Assembly (NCBI RefSeq): GCF_028622115.1
Contig: NZ_CP097263.1
Span: forward strand, 2,418,001-2,482,000
Length of the DNA: 64,000 nt
From: Kutzneria chonburiensis
GTDB lineage: Bacteria; Actinomycetota; Actinomycetes; Mycobacteriales; Pseudonocardiaceae
Reading direction: 5' to 3'
The notes below the pieces were generated by a model. That model searched no databases and was not told the origin of the DNA. It saw only the letters and a list, made by a program, of their open reading frames with translations. How positions within the stretch are numbered: position 1 is the stretch's first letter; every line of letters starts with the position of its first letter. The translations under genes were made by a program, and so were the position numbers. Shown piece after piece: positions 42,099 through 64,000 of this stretch.

Positions 42099-43298
42099 TT
42101 ACCGTGCCTCGACATCCAGCGGCAGATGCCGAACGCTCACGATCATAGCCGGATTCTGGAACTCGACGGGCTCGTTGCGCGCCACGGAAAACGTCGAGTA
42201 CCGGCGGTGCAGCGCCTCGAACGCGATGCGCCCCTCCATGCGCGCCAACGGAGTGCCGAGGCAGAAGTGGATGCCGTGGCCGAAGGTCAGGTGCGGGTTG
42301 GGGTTGCGGGCGAAGTCGAACCGTTCGGCGTCAACGAAAACCGCCGGGTCGCGGTTGGCCGAGGCGATGTTGGCCATGATGATCGAATTGGCCGGAATCG
42401 TGCGACCGCCCAGTTCGACCTCGGTCGTGGTGCGCCGGCCGAGCTCGTTGAACGGCGGCAGACAGCGCAGGACTTCCTCCAGTGCCACCGGAATCCGGGA
42501 CGGGTCGTCGCGCAGCGCGGCCGACGCCTCCGGGTGCCGGTCGAAGCTGATGGTGGCGTTGCCGATCAGCGCCGTGGTGGTGATGTGCCCGGCCACCAAC
42601 AACAACGCGACGAAACCGACGATCTCCTGGTCGGTCAGGCTTTCCCCGTCGACCGAGGCGCGGATCAGCTTGCTGGTCAGGCCGTCGCTGGGATTGGCCC
42701 GGTGGTGTCGGATGTGGGCCAGCACGTACTCGTTCATCTCACGGATGGTCGGCGCGATGATCTGTAGCGCCGCCTCGATCTCGGCCATGGTGGAGGTTTC
42801 GGTCAGCTGGTCGCCGCTGAACAGCACCTTGGCCCACTTCTCGAACAGCTCCCGGTCCTGTGCCGGGATACCGAGCAGCTCGGCGATCACGAGGATCGGC
42901 AGCGGATAGGCCAGCTCGTCGACGATGTCGAAGCGGCTCTGGCCGGCCACGCCGTCCAGCAGCTGTTCGGTGATCTCCCAGATGCGCGGCTCCAGCCCGG
43001 CCACCGTGCGCGGGGTGAAGGCCTGGCTGACCAGGGTGCGCAGCTTGCGGTGGTTGGGCGGGTCCATGGTCAGGAACATGCCGCTGCGGAACGCCTCGAA
43101 GTCCTCCTGCACGGGCGCGAGACCGGAGAAGTCGCTGGAGAACAGGCCCGGTTCGGACAGCACGCGGGACACGGCGGCGTGGTCGAGCAGCCGCCACATG
43201 CCGTTCTCCTCGTCCAGGTAGACCGGTTCCGCGGCGCGGCGGTCGATCCACTGGTCGAGGCGGTCCTCGAAGGCGTACCGCGGCGGGGCGAGCGTCAT
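42099..43298 (-). CDS. Cytochrome P450 of the NRPS operon
   Basis: 399 residues from ATG 43298. The heme-binding loop is FGHGIHFCLGTPLARMEGR, the K-helix ExxR is in LEEVLR, and the meander has FDFARNPNPH. The I-helix reads VAGHITTTALIGN, so the usual acid before the threonine is isoleucine. The ATGA overlap with the MFS gene shows it belongs to the NRPS operon. It probably hydroxylates an amino acid, a carrier-bound residue or the finished peptide. Redox partners are not in the window. The long open frame upstream on this strand is only the shadow of the MFS gene. Confidence 0.9.
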   Translation of the reverse strand: MTLAPPRYAFEDRLDQWIDRRAAEPVYLDEENGMWRLLDHAAVSRVLSEPGLFSSDFSGLAPVQEDFEAFRSGMFLTMDPPNHRKLRTLVSQAFTPRTVAGLEPRIWEITEQLLDGVAGQSRFDIVDELAYPLPILVIAELLGIPAQDRELFEKWAKVLFSGDQLTETSTMAEIEAALQIIAPTIREMNEYVLAHIRHHRANPSDGLTSKLIRASVDGESLTDQEIVGFVALLLVAGHITTTALIGNATISFDRHPEASAALRDDPSRIPVALEEVLRCLPPFNELGRRTTTEVELGGRTIPANSIIMANIASANRDPAVFVDAERFDFARNPNPHLTFGHGIHFCLGTPLARMEGRIAFEALHRRYSTFSVARNEPVEFQNPAMIVSVRHLPLDVEAR

Positions 43299-44503
43299 GG
43301 GGTGGGCTCCTTGACTCGGTCGGTGACGGGGAAGGCGCGCATGGTGGGGCTGACCGTGACGACCACCGTGACGACGGCGATGCCGGCGGCGCACAACAGG
43401 ATCGCGTCGGATCCGCCGAACTGCTGCACGAGCACGCCGCCCAGCGCCGGCCCGGCGGCCGCGGACACGCCGGAGATCACCGCCATCACGCTGGTCATCC
43501 GGCCGTGCAGGCGTTCGGGGGTGAGCAGCAGTTGTGACGTGGCGATGGTGGTGTTGGCCGTGGGCGGCAGCAAAGCCATGCCGGCGAACAGAAGTCCGAG
43601 CAGGTAGCCGTTGTCGATGAACACCGCCAGCGGCGTGAGCACGGTCAGCACCCAGAACACGCCGGCAATGGACAGGAACGGGCTGATCACCTTCTGCAAG
43701 GTCGGTGCTAGCAACGCGCCCAGCAGGCCGCCGACGCCGAGCATCGCCGCCATGATGCCGATCTCGCCCGACGGCACGTCGCGTTCCTTGGCCAGCACGA
43801 CGAGAACCACGTAGTAGGCGGAGAAGAAGAAGTTCAGGCTGACCGCGCAGGCGACCGTGGCGCGGACGTGTCGCTGCCGCCAGACGAAACGCAGTCCCTC
43901 CACCATTTCCTTGGCGAGGTCGCTGCTTTCCACCTTCTCCGGCCGTCGATGCGGGACCTTCACGAACAGCAGCGCGACGAAGCTGATCAGGTGGGTCAGC
44001 ACCTCGACGGCGAACGGCACAGCCCGGCCGATCGCGTACAGGAAGCCGCCGGCGGCCGTGCCGGTGAGCTGGCCGAGCGCGCCGCGGGCGGAGTTCATCG
44101 CCACCGCCGTCGACAGCTGCTCCTGAGTCACGATCTGGGCCACGGCAGCGTTTTCCGCCGGCAGGAACAGCGCCCGGCACACACCCATCGTCGCCGCCAC
44201 GAAGATCATGTGTGGCACCGTGGCGTCGCCGAGCACCAGAGCGACGACCAGGCTGGCCACCACGATCCCTTGCGCCGCTTCGCAACACAGCATGACGATC
44301 TTGCGGTTCCAGCGGTCGACCAGCGCGCCGGCCGGCAGGCCGGCGAGCAGCTGGGCCGCCGCGTCCACGCCCAGCACGAAGCCGGACACGGCCGGCGAGC
44401 CGGTGATGGCCAGCACCAGCAACGGGAACGCGATCATCGAGCCGCTGAAGCCCGCGGTGGACAGCGCCTGTCCGGCCCACAGCAAGCGGTATGACCGGTT
44501 CAT
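43295..44503 (-). CDS. MFS exporter of the NRPS operon
   Basis: 402 residues with about 12 membrane helices, of the EntS/macrolide-efflux-like group: [20 protein letters not shown] at the start, [19 protein letters not shown] (motif A) and [13 protein letters not shown]. It is ATGA-coupled at both ends (NRPS stop to MFS start, MFS stop to P450 start), so all are made together. It likely exports the peptide product and may give self-protection. Confidence 0.88.
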   Translation of the reverse strand: MNRSYRLLWAGQALSTAGFSGSMIAFPLLVLAITGSPAVSGFVLGVDAAAQLLAGLPAGALVDRWNRKIVMLCCEAAQGIVVASLVVALVLGDATVPHMIFVAATMGVCRALFLPAENAAVAQIVTQEQLSTAVAMNSARGALGQLTGTAAGGFLYAIGRAVPFAVEVLTHLISFVALLFVKVPHRRPEKVESSDLAKEMVEGLRFVWRQRHVRATVACAVSLNFFFSAYYVVLVVLAKERDVPSGEIGIMAAMLGVGGLLGALLAPTLQKVISPFLSIAGVFWVLTVLTPLAVFIDNGYLLGLLFAGMALLPPTANTTIATSQLLLTPERLHGRMTSVMAVISGVSAAAGPALGGVLVQQFGGSDAILLCAAGIAVVTVVVTVSPTMRAFPVTDRVKEPTP

Positions 44504-47500
44504 CGGCAGTCCTCGGCGATCGCGCGCAGTGCTTCGGCGAAGTCGTGCACGACTCTCTCCACAGTGGACCGTTCGTGTCGGGCCGGTTGGTAGAGCCAGG
44601 AGAACGCCAGCTTGCCGTCCTGCACCGCGCCGACCACGTCGAGCAGATGCGCCTTGCGCTCGGCCGGATCGTGATCACGGCCGAAGGAACCGTGGGTGGC
44701 GGCGAACAGCCCGCCGCCGGCCTGGCCGTCGGCGGCGTCCCACTGGCCGAGGTAGTTGAAGGCGATGCCGGGCTCCACGACCGGCACCTCACCGCCGAGG
44801 TAGCGCAGCGCGCCGTAGCCGAAACCGTTGTCCGGCAAGGCTCGCAGCTGTTTGCGTACCGACTTGATCCGGGTCCGCCAGTCGCCGCCGACGGTGAGGC
44901 TCACCGGGAAGATCGTGGTGAACCAGCCGACGGTCCGGGTCAGGTCGACGTCGTCGAGCACGTCCTCACGGCCGTGCCCCTCCAGGTCGATGGTGACCCG
45001 CTCCTCCCCCGTCCACGTCGACAGCGCGGAGGCCAGCGCGGTCAGCAGCACGTCGTTGATCCGGGTGCGGTAGGCCGCGGGTGCCTTGCGCAGCAAGGCA
45101 TCGGTGTCGGCTTCGTCCAGGACGATCGACACGGTGTCGGTCGTCGGGTCGTCGCCGTCGTGATCGGTCGGCAGCTCTGAGGCCTGAATGTCCTGCCAGT
45201 ACTCGGCATCGAGGCCACCGTTGCGAACATGTTCGGTCAGCCGGTTCGACCACTCCTGGAAGGACGTGGTCTTCGGGCCGAGGTCGATCTCCTCGCCACG
45301 GGCGGCCTGGCGGTAGGCGGTGTCGAGGTCGTCGAGCAGGATCCGCCACGACACACCGTCGACGATCACGTGATGCGCGGCCAGGAACAGCCAGGGCTGA
45401 CCGTCGCGGTCGAAGAGGACAGCCTTGAACAGCGGGCCGGTGGTCAGGTCGAAGCTCGCATGCACCTCGTCGGCGAAGTCCTCGCTGAACTCGTGCCGGA
45501 TCAGCGAGGGGATCGGCTCCAGCGGGGCGTTGTACTGCTCGCCGTCGAAGCGCATCCGCAGGGCGTCGTGGTGGGACCACAGGGCTTGCAGGGCCTGCTG
45601 CAACGCCTCCTCGTCCACGTTGTCGACGAGTTCGGCCAACAGGGACTGGTTGAAGTGATGGGGATTCACGGTGTGGTGCTGGAAGAACCACTGCTGGATC
45701 GGGGTCAGCGGCACCGGGCCGGTGACCAGCTGGCGGCGCTCGCCGGCGTTGGCCACGGCGGTCACCGCCGACGCCAGCTGGCCGATGGTCTGGTGCAGGA
45801 AGACGTCCTTGGAGGCCAGGTGCAGGCCGGCCTGCCGGGCCCGGGACACCACCTGCATGCTGAGGATGGAGTCGCCGCCGAGCTCGAAGAAGTTGTCGGT
45901 GACGCCGACGTTCTGGACGCCGAGCACGTCCGACCAGATCTTGGCCAGCGCATGCTCGATCTCGGTGTGTGGTTCGACGTGATCGCCGCCGGCCGTCACG
46001 GTCACGTCCGGCAGCCGCTTGCGGTCGACCTTGCCGCTCGGGTTGAGCGGCAACGACTCCAGCTCCTGGAACGCGGCCGGGATCATGTAGTCCGGCAGCG
46101 TCTCGGCCAGGAAGGCCCGCAGCCCGGTCGTTTCGCCGACCACGTACGCGATCAGGCGCTTGTCACGGGCGATCACCACTGCCTCGCGGACGTCCGGGTG
46201 GCGGCGGATCGCTGCCTCGACCTCGCCGAGTTCGACGCGGAAGCCGCGGATCTTGACCTGGTCGTCGGCGCGGCCGAGGAACTCCAGCTGCCCGTCGGCC
46301 CGCCAGCGCACGACGTCGCCGGTGCGGTACATCCGTTGCCCCGGCTCGAAGGGGTTGGCGACGAAGCGGGACGCGGTCAGGCCGGGGCGGTCGAGGTAGC
46401 CTCGGGCCAGGCCGAGGCCGGCGACGTACAGCTCCCCCGGCACGCCGACCGGGACCGGCTTGAGCGCGTCGTCGAGCACGTGGACCTTGGTGTTGCGGAT
46501 CGGCCGCCCGATCGGCGGGACAACACCTGTTGTCAGCTCATCGGACCAGGTGCTGACCACGGTGGACTCCGTCGGACCGTACGCGTTGATCATGCGGCGG
46601 CCCGGGGCCCACTGGTCGACCAGCTCGGCCGGGCACGCGTCGGCGCCGACAATCAGGGTGGTGAAGTGCGGCAACGCGACGTCCGGGAGCGTGCCCAGCG
46701 CGGCCGGCGGGATCAGGGCGTGCGTGATCCGCTGCTCGTGGAGCAGCTCGGCCAGCTGGTCGCCGAGCAGCGGGCCGGGCGGCGGGACGACCAGCGCCGC
46801 CCCGGACGGCAGGGCCAGGCACAGCTCCAGGATCGAGGCGTCGAAGCTGGGCGAGGAGAAGGCCAGCACCCGGTCGCCGGGCCGGATCTGGAAGTGCGCC
46901 GCTTCGGCGGCGGCGAAGCTGGCCAGGCCGGTGTGGGTGACGACGACGCCCTTGGGGCGGCCGGTCGAGCCGGACGTGTAGATCACGTAGGCCGGCTGGT
47001 CGATCCGGTGCCGACCCGTCGGGTTCGTCTCCTCGCTGCCGGTGTAGTCATCGATGAGCAGCAGCGGGATCTCGGTGTCCGGGGCCAGGTCTCGTTGCGT
47101 GACAACGAGGTGTGGCTTGGCATCGGCCAGCATGTAGTTGATGCGCTCGACCGGGTAGGTCGGGTCGACGGGGAGGAACGCGGCGCCGGCCTTGGCCACC
47201 GCCAGTTGGGCGATGACGATCTGCACGGACCGCGGCAGGGCCAGTGCGATGATCTTCTCCGGGCCGGCGCCGCGTTCGATCAACACCCGGGCCAAGGCAT
47301 TGGCGCGGGCGTTGAGCTCGGTGTAGGTGACGCTTTCGGCCCCGGTAACGGCTAGGGCGTTAGGTGTCCGGACCACCTGGCCTTCGACCAGCTCGGCCAC
47401 CGTGCACGGCTTCGTGGCCACAGTGGAGTTGTTCCAGGCGGCCAGGTTCTGGAGTTCGCCGGCGGTCAGGAGCGGCAGCTCGGCGATCTTGGCCGACGGT

Positions 47501-50500
47501 TCGGCGGCGATGCCGTCGAGCAGGATACCCAGGTGCTCGGTGAGCCGGGCGATGGTGTCGGCATCGAAGAGGTCGGCGTTGTAGGTGATGGCGACGAGCA
47601 GGTCACCGTCCTGCTCCTGGAACTCGATGGTGACGTCGAAGTTGGCCGTCTTCAGCGGCAGCGCGAAGTCCTCGATCTCGATGCCGGGCAGCTGCGGCGT
47701 GGCCTGCGGAGCGTTCTGGAGCACGACCATCACCTGGAACAGCGGCGTGCGGCTGGGATCGCGCTGCGGCTGCACGGCATCGACGACCCGTTCGAACGGA
47801 ACGTCCTGGTGGCTGAAGGCTTCCTGGACGTTGCCTCGCACGGTGTCGAGGTAGTTGTCGAAGGTGCCGTCGACCGTCGAACGCAGGACCAGGGTGTTGA
47901 CGAAGAAGCCGACCACCCGTTCCAGCTCCGCCCGGTCGCGGCCATTGGTGACGGTGCCGACGGTCACGTCCCGCTGGCCCGTCCACCGGGACAGCAGGAT
48001 GTTGCAGGCGGCGGTCAGCGTGGTGAACAGTGTCGTCTCGTGCCGACGGCTGATCTGCCGCAGCTTCGCGGCGATGCGTTGCGGGATCACACTTTCCTGC
48101 ACGGCACCGGTGGTGGTGCGGACCGCCGGGCGGGCCCGGTCGGTGGGCAGGTCGGCCGCCGGCAGCTCGGCCAGGGCGTTCGTCCAGTAGGCCAGCTGGT
48201 CGTCGAGGTCGCGGTTTCGCTGCCAGGCGGCGAAATCCGCATACTGACGTTTCGGCCGGTCCGGATTCTCGCCACGGTAGAAGGCCATCAGCTCGTCCAG
48301 GATCACGCCGTTGGACCAGCCGTCGGTGACGATGTGGTGGATCTCCAGCGTGAGCACGTGCTCGTCGTCGCTGAGGCGCTCCAGGCGCGGCCGGATCAGC
48401 GGCCCCCGACGCAGGTCGAACGGCCGGCTGTCATTGAAGGTCACCGCGTGCGGCGGGTGCACGATCTGCACACCGTCGTCGAAGGTCGTGCGCAACGCTT
48501 CGTGCCGGGCCACGGCCTCGGTGAACGCGTCGGCCAGCCGGTCGGCGTCGAGCGGTCCGCGCAGCCTCATCGCCAGCTTGGTGACGTACTCGTCGCCGCC
48601 GGGGTTGAAGCTGTCCAGGAACCACAGCCGCTGCTGGTTGTACGACTGCGGCAACGGCAGATCCCTTGGCGCAACCGGGATTTCCTCGATCCCCGCGAAG
48701 CTGCCGACGAGTTCGGCCACGGTCGGATGGCTGAACAGCGCACGCGGTGAGATCGACACGCCGCAGTCGGCCAACAGCCGCGACACCAGCCGGATGCTCA
48801 GGATGGAGTCGCCGCCCAGTTCGAAGAAGTTGTCGTCGATGCCGACCTTGGGCAGGTTGAGCAGCTCGGCCCAGATGCCGGCGACGGTGGCCTCCAGGTC
48901 GGTGCGCGGCGCGACGAAGTCGGTGTCGGCGGCCGTCGGCTCCGGCAGCGCGCGGCGGTCGACCTTTCCGTTGCGGCTCAACGGCAGTTCGTCCAGCGTG
49001 ATCACGCTCGCCGGCACCATGTACTCCGGCAGCACGGCCCGCAGCGCCGCCAGATCGGCCGCGCCGACCACATAGGCGATCAGCCGCTTGTCACGGACGA
49101 TCACCACCGCCTGCTCGACGTCCGACTGCGCGGTCAGCGCCGTCTCGATCTCCCCGAGCTCGATCCGGAACCCGCGGATCTTGACCTGGTCGTCGGCCCG
49201 CCCGAGGAACTCCAGCACGCCGTTCACCCGCCGCACGATGTCGCCCGTGCGGTACATGCGCCGGCCCGCGTCGAACGGATCGGCCACGAACCGGTCCGCG
49301 GTCAGCCCCGGCCGGTCGTGGTAGCCACGGGCCAGGCCGGCGCCGGCGATGTACAGCTCCCCCGGCGCGCCGTTCGGCACCGGCCGCAGCTCGGCGTCGA
49401 GGACGTAGGCGCGCATGCTGTCCAGCGGCCGCCCGATCGGCACCGAGTCCGGGACGTCGCCGGTCATGCGGTGCGAGGTCGCGAAGGTCGTGGTCTCGGT
49501 CGGGCCGTAGCCGTCGACCACCGCGATACCCGGGCAGGCGTCGAGCACGCCCCGGACCGCGTTGGCCGGGACGACGTCGCCACCCGTCCAGACCTCTGTA
49601 AGACCCAAAAGGCAGTTAGGGTCTTGCATCGCGATGAGACGGAACAGGCCGGCGGTCAGCCACAGGCCGGTGATGCCTTTGTCGGCGATCACGCGGCGCA
49701 GGTCTTCGACCGTCAGGTCCGGTCGGCCTGTCAGCACGACCTCGCCGCCGCGCAGCAGCGGCACCCACAGCTCGTAGGTGGAGGCGTCGAAGGCCAGCGG
49801 CGAGTGCGCCAGTACCCGCTCGTGGCCTCGGTCGAAGCGGCGGTCGTGCGCCAGGGCGACGACGTCGCGATGCCGGACCGCCACGCCCTTGGGCGTGCCC
49901 GTCGAGCCCGACGTGTACATCACGTAGGCCAGGTTGTCCGGGTGCGTCTCCACGTCGGGGGCCATCGCGGCGACGTCTCGGGTGATCATCTCCGGGCCGA
50001 TGACCAGGCTGTCGCCCGCGATCGCCCGCCGCCGCTCCTCCGGCGCCCGGACGTCCAGCGGCACATAGGCCGCACCTGCCTTGAGGACCGCCAGCTCCGC
50101 GATCACGTGCTCGACCGACGGCTCCAGCAGCAGCGCAACCCGGTCCTCGGCCCGCACCCCCATCGCCCGCAGCCGGTGGGCCAGGTGATTGGCCCGGCCG
50201 TCCAGCTCCGTGTAGGTCAGAGTCGTATCGCCGCAGGTCACGGCCCGTGCCGACGGTGTCGAAGCCACCTGCCGGGCGAACAGCGCCGGGATGCTAGCAG
50301 CTGGCACGTTTCCGTGCTCCCCAGCCGCGTCGTGGATCATGCTCCGCAGCTCGTCCCCGCCCAACCACGGTAGGCTTGATACGGGGGCGCTCAAATCCGC
50401 CCCCAGCCCACTGATCAACTTTCCGACACGTTCCAGCAGGTCAACGGCGGTTTTCGCGTCGAACAGCGCCGGGTCGTAGCCAAGATCGAGCGTGAGCTCG

Positions 50501-52109
50501 GCGTCCATCGACGCCCGCAGGCACAGCGGGAAGTTGGTGACATCGCCGGACGACACCGACAGCACCCGCGGTGCCCCCGACACCTCCGGCTCGCTGATCG
50601 GGTAGTTCTCGAACACCACCATGCTGTCGAACTGGCTGCCTACCGGCACAAACCCGTTGTCCCGGGCCACGCTCTGCTCGTCCTGCAACCGGCGTAGCCA
50701 CTCGCCGACCGGCTCGTCGCCCACGTCGACCCGCGTCGGCACGGTGTTGATGAACAGGCCGATCATCGACTCCACGCCCGGCAGCTCGGCCGGCCGCCCG
50801 GAGATCGTGGTGCCGAACAGCACCGACCGCTCCCCCGAGTACAGCGACAGCACCAGGCCCCACACGGCCTGGATCATCGTGTTCACGGTGATCCCGTTGC
50901 GCCGAGCGACCTCCGCCAACCCGGCTACCGTGATCCGTGTCGACCCGCTCGACCGAGACCGGTGTGCCTCGGCCGGCTGCCGGTCGTACGGCAGCGCCGT
51001 CTTCGCCACGCCGTCCAGCACGCCGCGCCAGTAGCTTTGGGCCGCAACGTGATCCTGCGCGGCCAGCCATTCCAGGTAGTCACGGAACGGGCGGCGGGTG
51101 ATCGTCGGCGTGCGGCCGCAGTACTCCTCGCACACCTCGGCGAACACCTGGGCCAGGCTCCAGCCGTCCATCAGCACGTGGTGCGAGGTCCACGCCAGTT
51201 CGATCTCGTCGCCGTGCCGGGTGATGTCGATCCTGGTCAGCGGCGACCGGTCCAGGCTGATCGGGCCGTCGGTCAGCCGGGCGACCCGGTCGACGACCTG
51301 CACCGGCTCGTCGACCCCGGTCCACACCAGCCGGGTTCGCAGCGCTGGCGTCCGATCCACGACCCGCTGCCAGCACTCACGGAACCTCGGCACGTCGTCG
51401 ATGCCGGCCATGCGGATCCGCAGCGTGTCGACGTACAGGTCCGGGTCGACCAGGCTGTGGAACAACAGGCCCTGCTGCAACGGGGTGAGCGGATAGATGT
51501 CCTCCACTCCCCGCCCATCGCCGACGATCGTGTCCACTTCGGACTGACGAAGTCGGGTCAGCGGGAAGTCCGACGGCGTGCGGCCACCGTGCTCGGCGCA
51601 GTGGGCCACGATCTCCCGCAGGCCGGACAGCATCGTGTCGGCGAGGTGCTGGACCGTCGAAGCGTGGTGGATCTCCGGTGAGTAGGTCCAGCCGAGTTCC
51701 AGCCGGCCGTCCTGGACGATGCCGATCACGTCGATCAGGTAGGTGCGGGAGCCTTCCTGGTCGCCGCCGGTGATTGAGCGGTAGAAGCCGGTCGGGTCGT
51801 CGGCCCACTGGCCGTGGTAGTTGAAGCTTATGTCCGGCGTGATTTCCGGGGCGGCGCCGTGCAGGTGCCGCAGCGCCCCGTAGCCGAGCCCCTTGGACGG
51901 CACGGCCCGCAGCTGCTCCTTGACCGACTTCAGCGTGACGCCCCAGTCCGCCGCCGGAATGTCCAGCGCCACGGGATATTCGGCGGTGAACCAGCCGACC
52001 GTGCGGGACAGGTCGACACCGTCCACAATGTCCTCACGGCCGTGGCCTTCCAGACCGACCAGCACCGTGTCCTGCCCGGACCAGCCGGCCAATGCCCGGC
52101 CCAGTGCGC

Positions 52110-62858
<10,749 letters not shown>

Positions 62859-62885
62859 GATGTCCGTTTCTCTCGGGTGGGTTCG

Positions 62886-64000
62886 TCAGCGGCGGGCGGC
62901 CACGCGGCCGCCGGTCTGTAGGCCGTTGATCAGGCCGGTCGACGGGTCGCGCAGGAAGCGGCCGCCCAGCACACGCTGGCCGGATTCCGGCTCCAGCACG
63001 GAGAACGCCCAGTCGGAGTGCACCGTCAGCTCCGGGTAGAGCTCGCCGCCGACGCGCAGCACGCCGTCGCCGGCGTCGACGAAGTACTCCATGTCGCCGT
63101 TGGCGTAGCTGCCGGTCAGCCCGGCCGGCATGGGCATCTCGTCCGGGCGATGCGACAGGTCGTAGTCGGCCACGTCGAGCCCGCACGCGCGGAGCCGCTC
63201 GACAAGATCCACCCACAGCGCCGCGCCGGAAACGGCGTTCGTGGTGAGCGCGACGACCTGACCCCCGGCCGGGTCGATGCGCAGGTGGCAGGACGTGCCG
63301 TCGGCGGTGCCATCGTGGCCGACCCACCCGTCGAAGACGGCGAGGCCAAGGCCCCAGCCGTTGGCCAGTCCGAACGGCACGACGCCTGGCACCTGCCGGC
63401 GCATCGTGCGGAGCAGCTGCGGCGACAGCGGCCCGTCGCCGGTGACGTGCATCAGCCCGAACGTCACGAGATCCTCGGCGCTCAAAGCCAGCGCCCCGGC
63501 GCCGGCCTCGACCTCCAGCAACGTCTGCTCGACGGCGACGCCACGGCCGGCGTGACCAGCCATGAAGGTCTGCATCGACCGCTTGCCGCCGGGTTCGACG
63601 GTGAACGCCGGCTCGATGCCCAGCGGCGTCAGCAGCAACGCCTCGACGGCCTCCCACCAGTCCATGCCGGTGATCTCCTCGACCAGCCGGGACAGCAGCA
63701 CGTAGCCGACGTTGGAGTAGGAGAAGCCGACTCCCGGACGTAACACCAGCTCCGCGTCACGGCAGGCCCGTAAGTACTGGCGCGCCGAGGAAGTCTCGCC
63801 GCCCAGCGCCGCCGGCAGGCCGCTGGTGTGACTGAGCAGCTGCCGCACGGTCAGCTTGCCGACCTGCGGGCCGAGCTCCCCCAGGTGCTCGCCCAACCGG
63901 TCCTCCAGATCGAGGTCACCGTCCGCGACCAGCAGCATCGCCAGCGTCGCGGTGAACGGCTTGGTGATCGACCCGATCGGATACTTGCCGTCAACGCCGA
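62886..64000 (-). CDS. PBP-type thioesterase (SurE-like), start outside the window
   Basis: The protein continues past the right edge. The frame before 63938 is open and carries the catalytic SxxK as SITK (63960-63971) in YPIGSITKPF. YxN is in GVGFSYSNVGY, and the third motif is the H-D-G of VGHDGTADG. After the beta-lactamase/PBP fold comes a C-terminal beta-rich, lipocalin-like domain (LTGSYANGDMEYFVDAGDG, then VGGELYPELTV), the layout of stand-alone PBP-type thioesterases such as SurE. These release NRPS peptides whose last residue is D, often as macrolactams. It ends 27 bases before the NRPS start. This fits an NRPS ending in E without its own thioesterase. A plain esterase or D-peptidase is the alternative. 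Confidence 0.85.
   Translation of the reverse strand, partial: GVDGKYPIGSITKPFTATLAMLLVADGDLDLEDRLGEHLGELGPQVGKLTVRQLLSHTSGLPAALGGETSSARQYLRACRDAELVLRPGVGFSYSNVGYVLLSRLVEEITGMDWWEAVEALLLTPLGIEPAFTVEPGGKRSMQTFMAGHAGRGVAVEQTLLEVEAGAGALALSAEDLVTFGLMHVTGDGPLSPQLLRTMRRQVPGVVPFGLANGWGLGLAVFDGWVGHDGTADGTSCHLRIDPAGGQVVALTTNAVSGAALWVDLVERLRACGLDVADYDLSHRPDEMPMPAGLTGSYANGDMEYFVDAGDGVLRVGGELYPELTVHSDWAFSVLEPESGQRVLGGRFLRDPSTGLINGLQTGGRVAARR

Noticed and set aside
44500-45000. Terminal thioesterase or C-T domain at the NRPS end
   Set aside because: The last domain is clearly E; no GxSxG segment follows before the stop.
45229-47355. 708-codon + strand frame inside the NRPS
   Set aside because: Antisense shadow; no motifs, and repeated similarly in each A/T/C region.

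Overview
The window is high-GC DNA with codon use, GTG starts and ATGA-coupled operons typical of an actinomycete. F420-type oxidoreductases, an LtrA protein, a DUF1906 protein, many secreted hydrolases and a large NRPS suggest a filamentous secondary-metabolite producer (Streptomyces- or Pseudonocardiales-like). The genus cannot be fixed from sequence alone. No rRNA, tRNA, CRISPR array, transposase or integrase was seen.

Layout. 1-6.4 kb: the end of a Gfo/Idh/MocA dehydrogenase, a secreted sedolisin-like (S53-like) peptidase, a stand-alone FtsX-ectodomain-like protein, a DUF302 gene with an apparent frameshift, an HpnB-like glycosyltransferase, a DinB/DUF664 protein and a 5'-nucleotidase. 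6.4-15.6 kb: a divergent purine-salvage island. Rightward genes (uraD, uraH, urate oxidase, preceded by an unusual thiamine-binding-fold/HTH regulator) take urate to allantoin. Leftward genes (hyi, glxR, gcl, glycerate kinase, allB, alc) open and hydrolyse allantoin and turn the resulting glyoxylate into phosphoglycerate. 15.6-42 kb: a mosaic of short units. These include LtrA, DUF1906, a secreted GH59 galactosylceramidase-like enzyme with a ricin-B domain, HAD, a carotenoid-desaturase-like FAD enzyme, a secreted S1 protease, an XRE/SDR pair, AlkB, pobA with a divergent IclR regulator, a frameshifted beta-lactamase-like lipoprotein, an F420 LLM enzyme, a beta-helix/FN3 protein, PhyH, a PadR/membrane-protein pair and others.

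42-64 kb: a leftward, translationally coupled biosynthetic operon that runs off the right edge. It encodes a stand-alone penicillin-binding-protein-type thioesterase (SxxK at the very edge), a five-module NRPS, an MFS exporter and a cytochrome P450, and is followed by a terminator hairpin. The NRPS reads C-A-T-E / C-A-T / C-A-T-E / C-A-T / C-A-T-E, with no terminal thioesterase. Pocket residues suggest Orn-like / Thr / basic / Val / hydrophobic, with residues 1, 3 and 5 epimerised to D. The final D-residue plus a PBP-type thioesterase points to a macrocyclised or hydrolytically released heterochiral peptide, exported by the MFS protein and possibly oxidised by the P450. This is the most likely undescribed system in the window.

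A caution runs through the window. Four genes (DUF302, the beta-lactamase-like lipoprotein, PadR and the NRPS) are broken in ways that a single restored base would repair, three of them within G or C runs. Base-calling errors in the assembly are therefore a serious alternative to real pseudogenes or a real two-protein NRPS.
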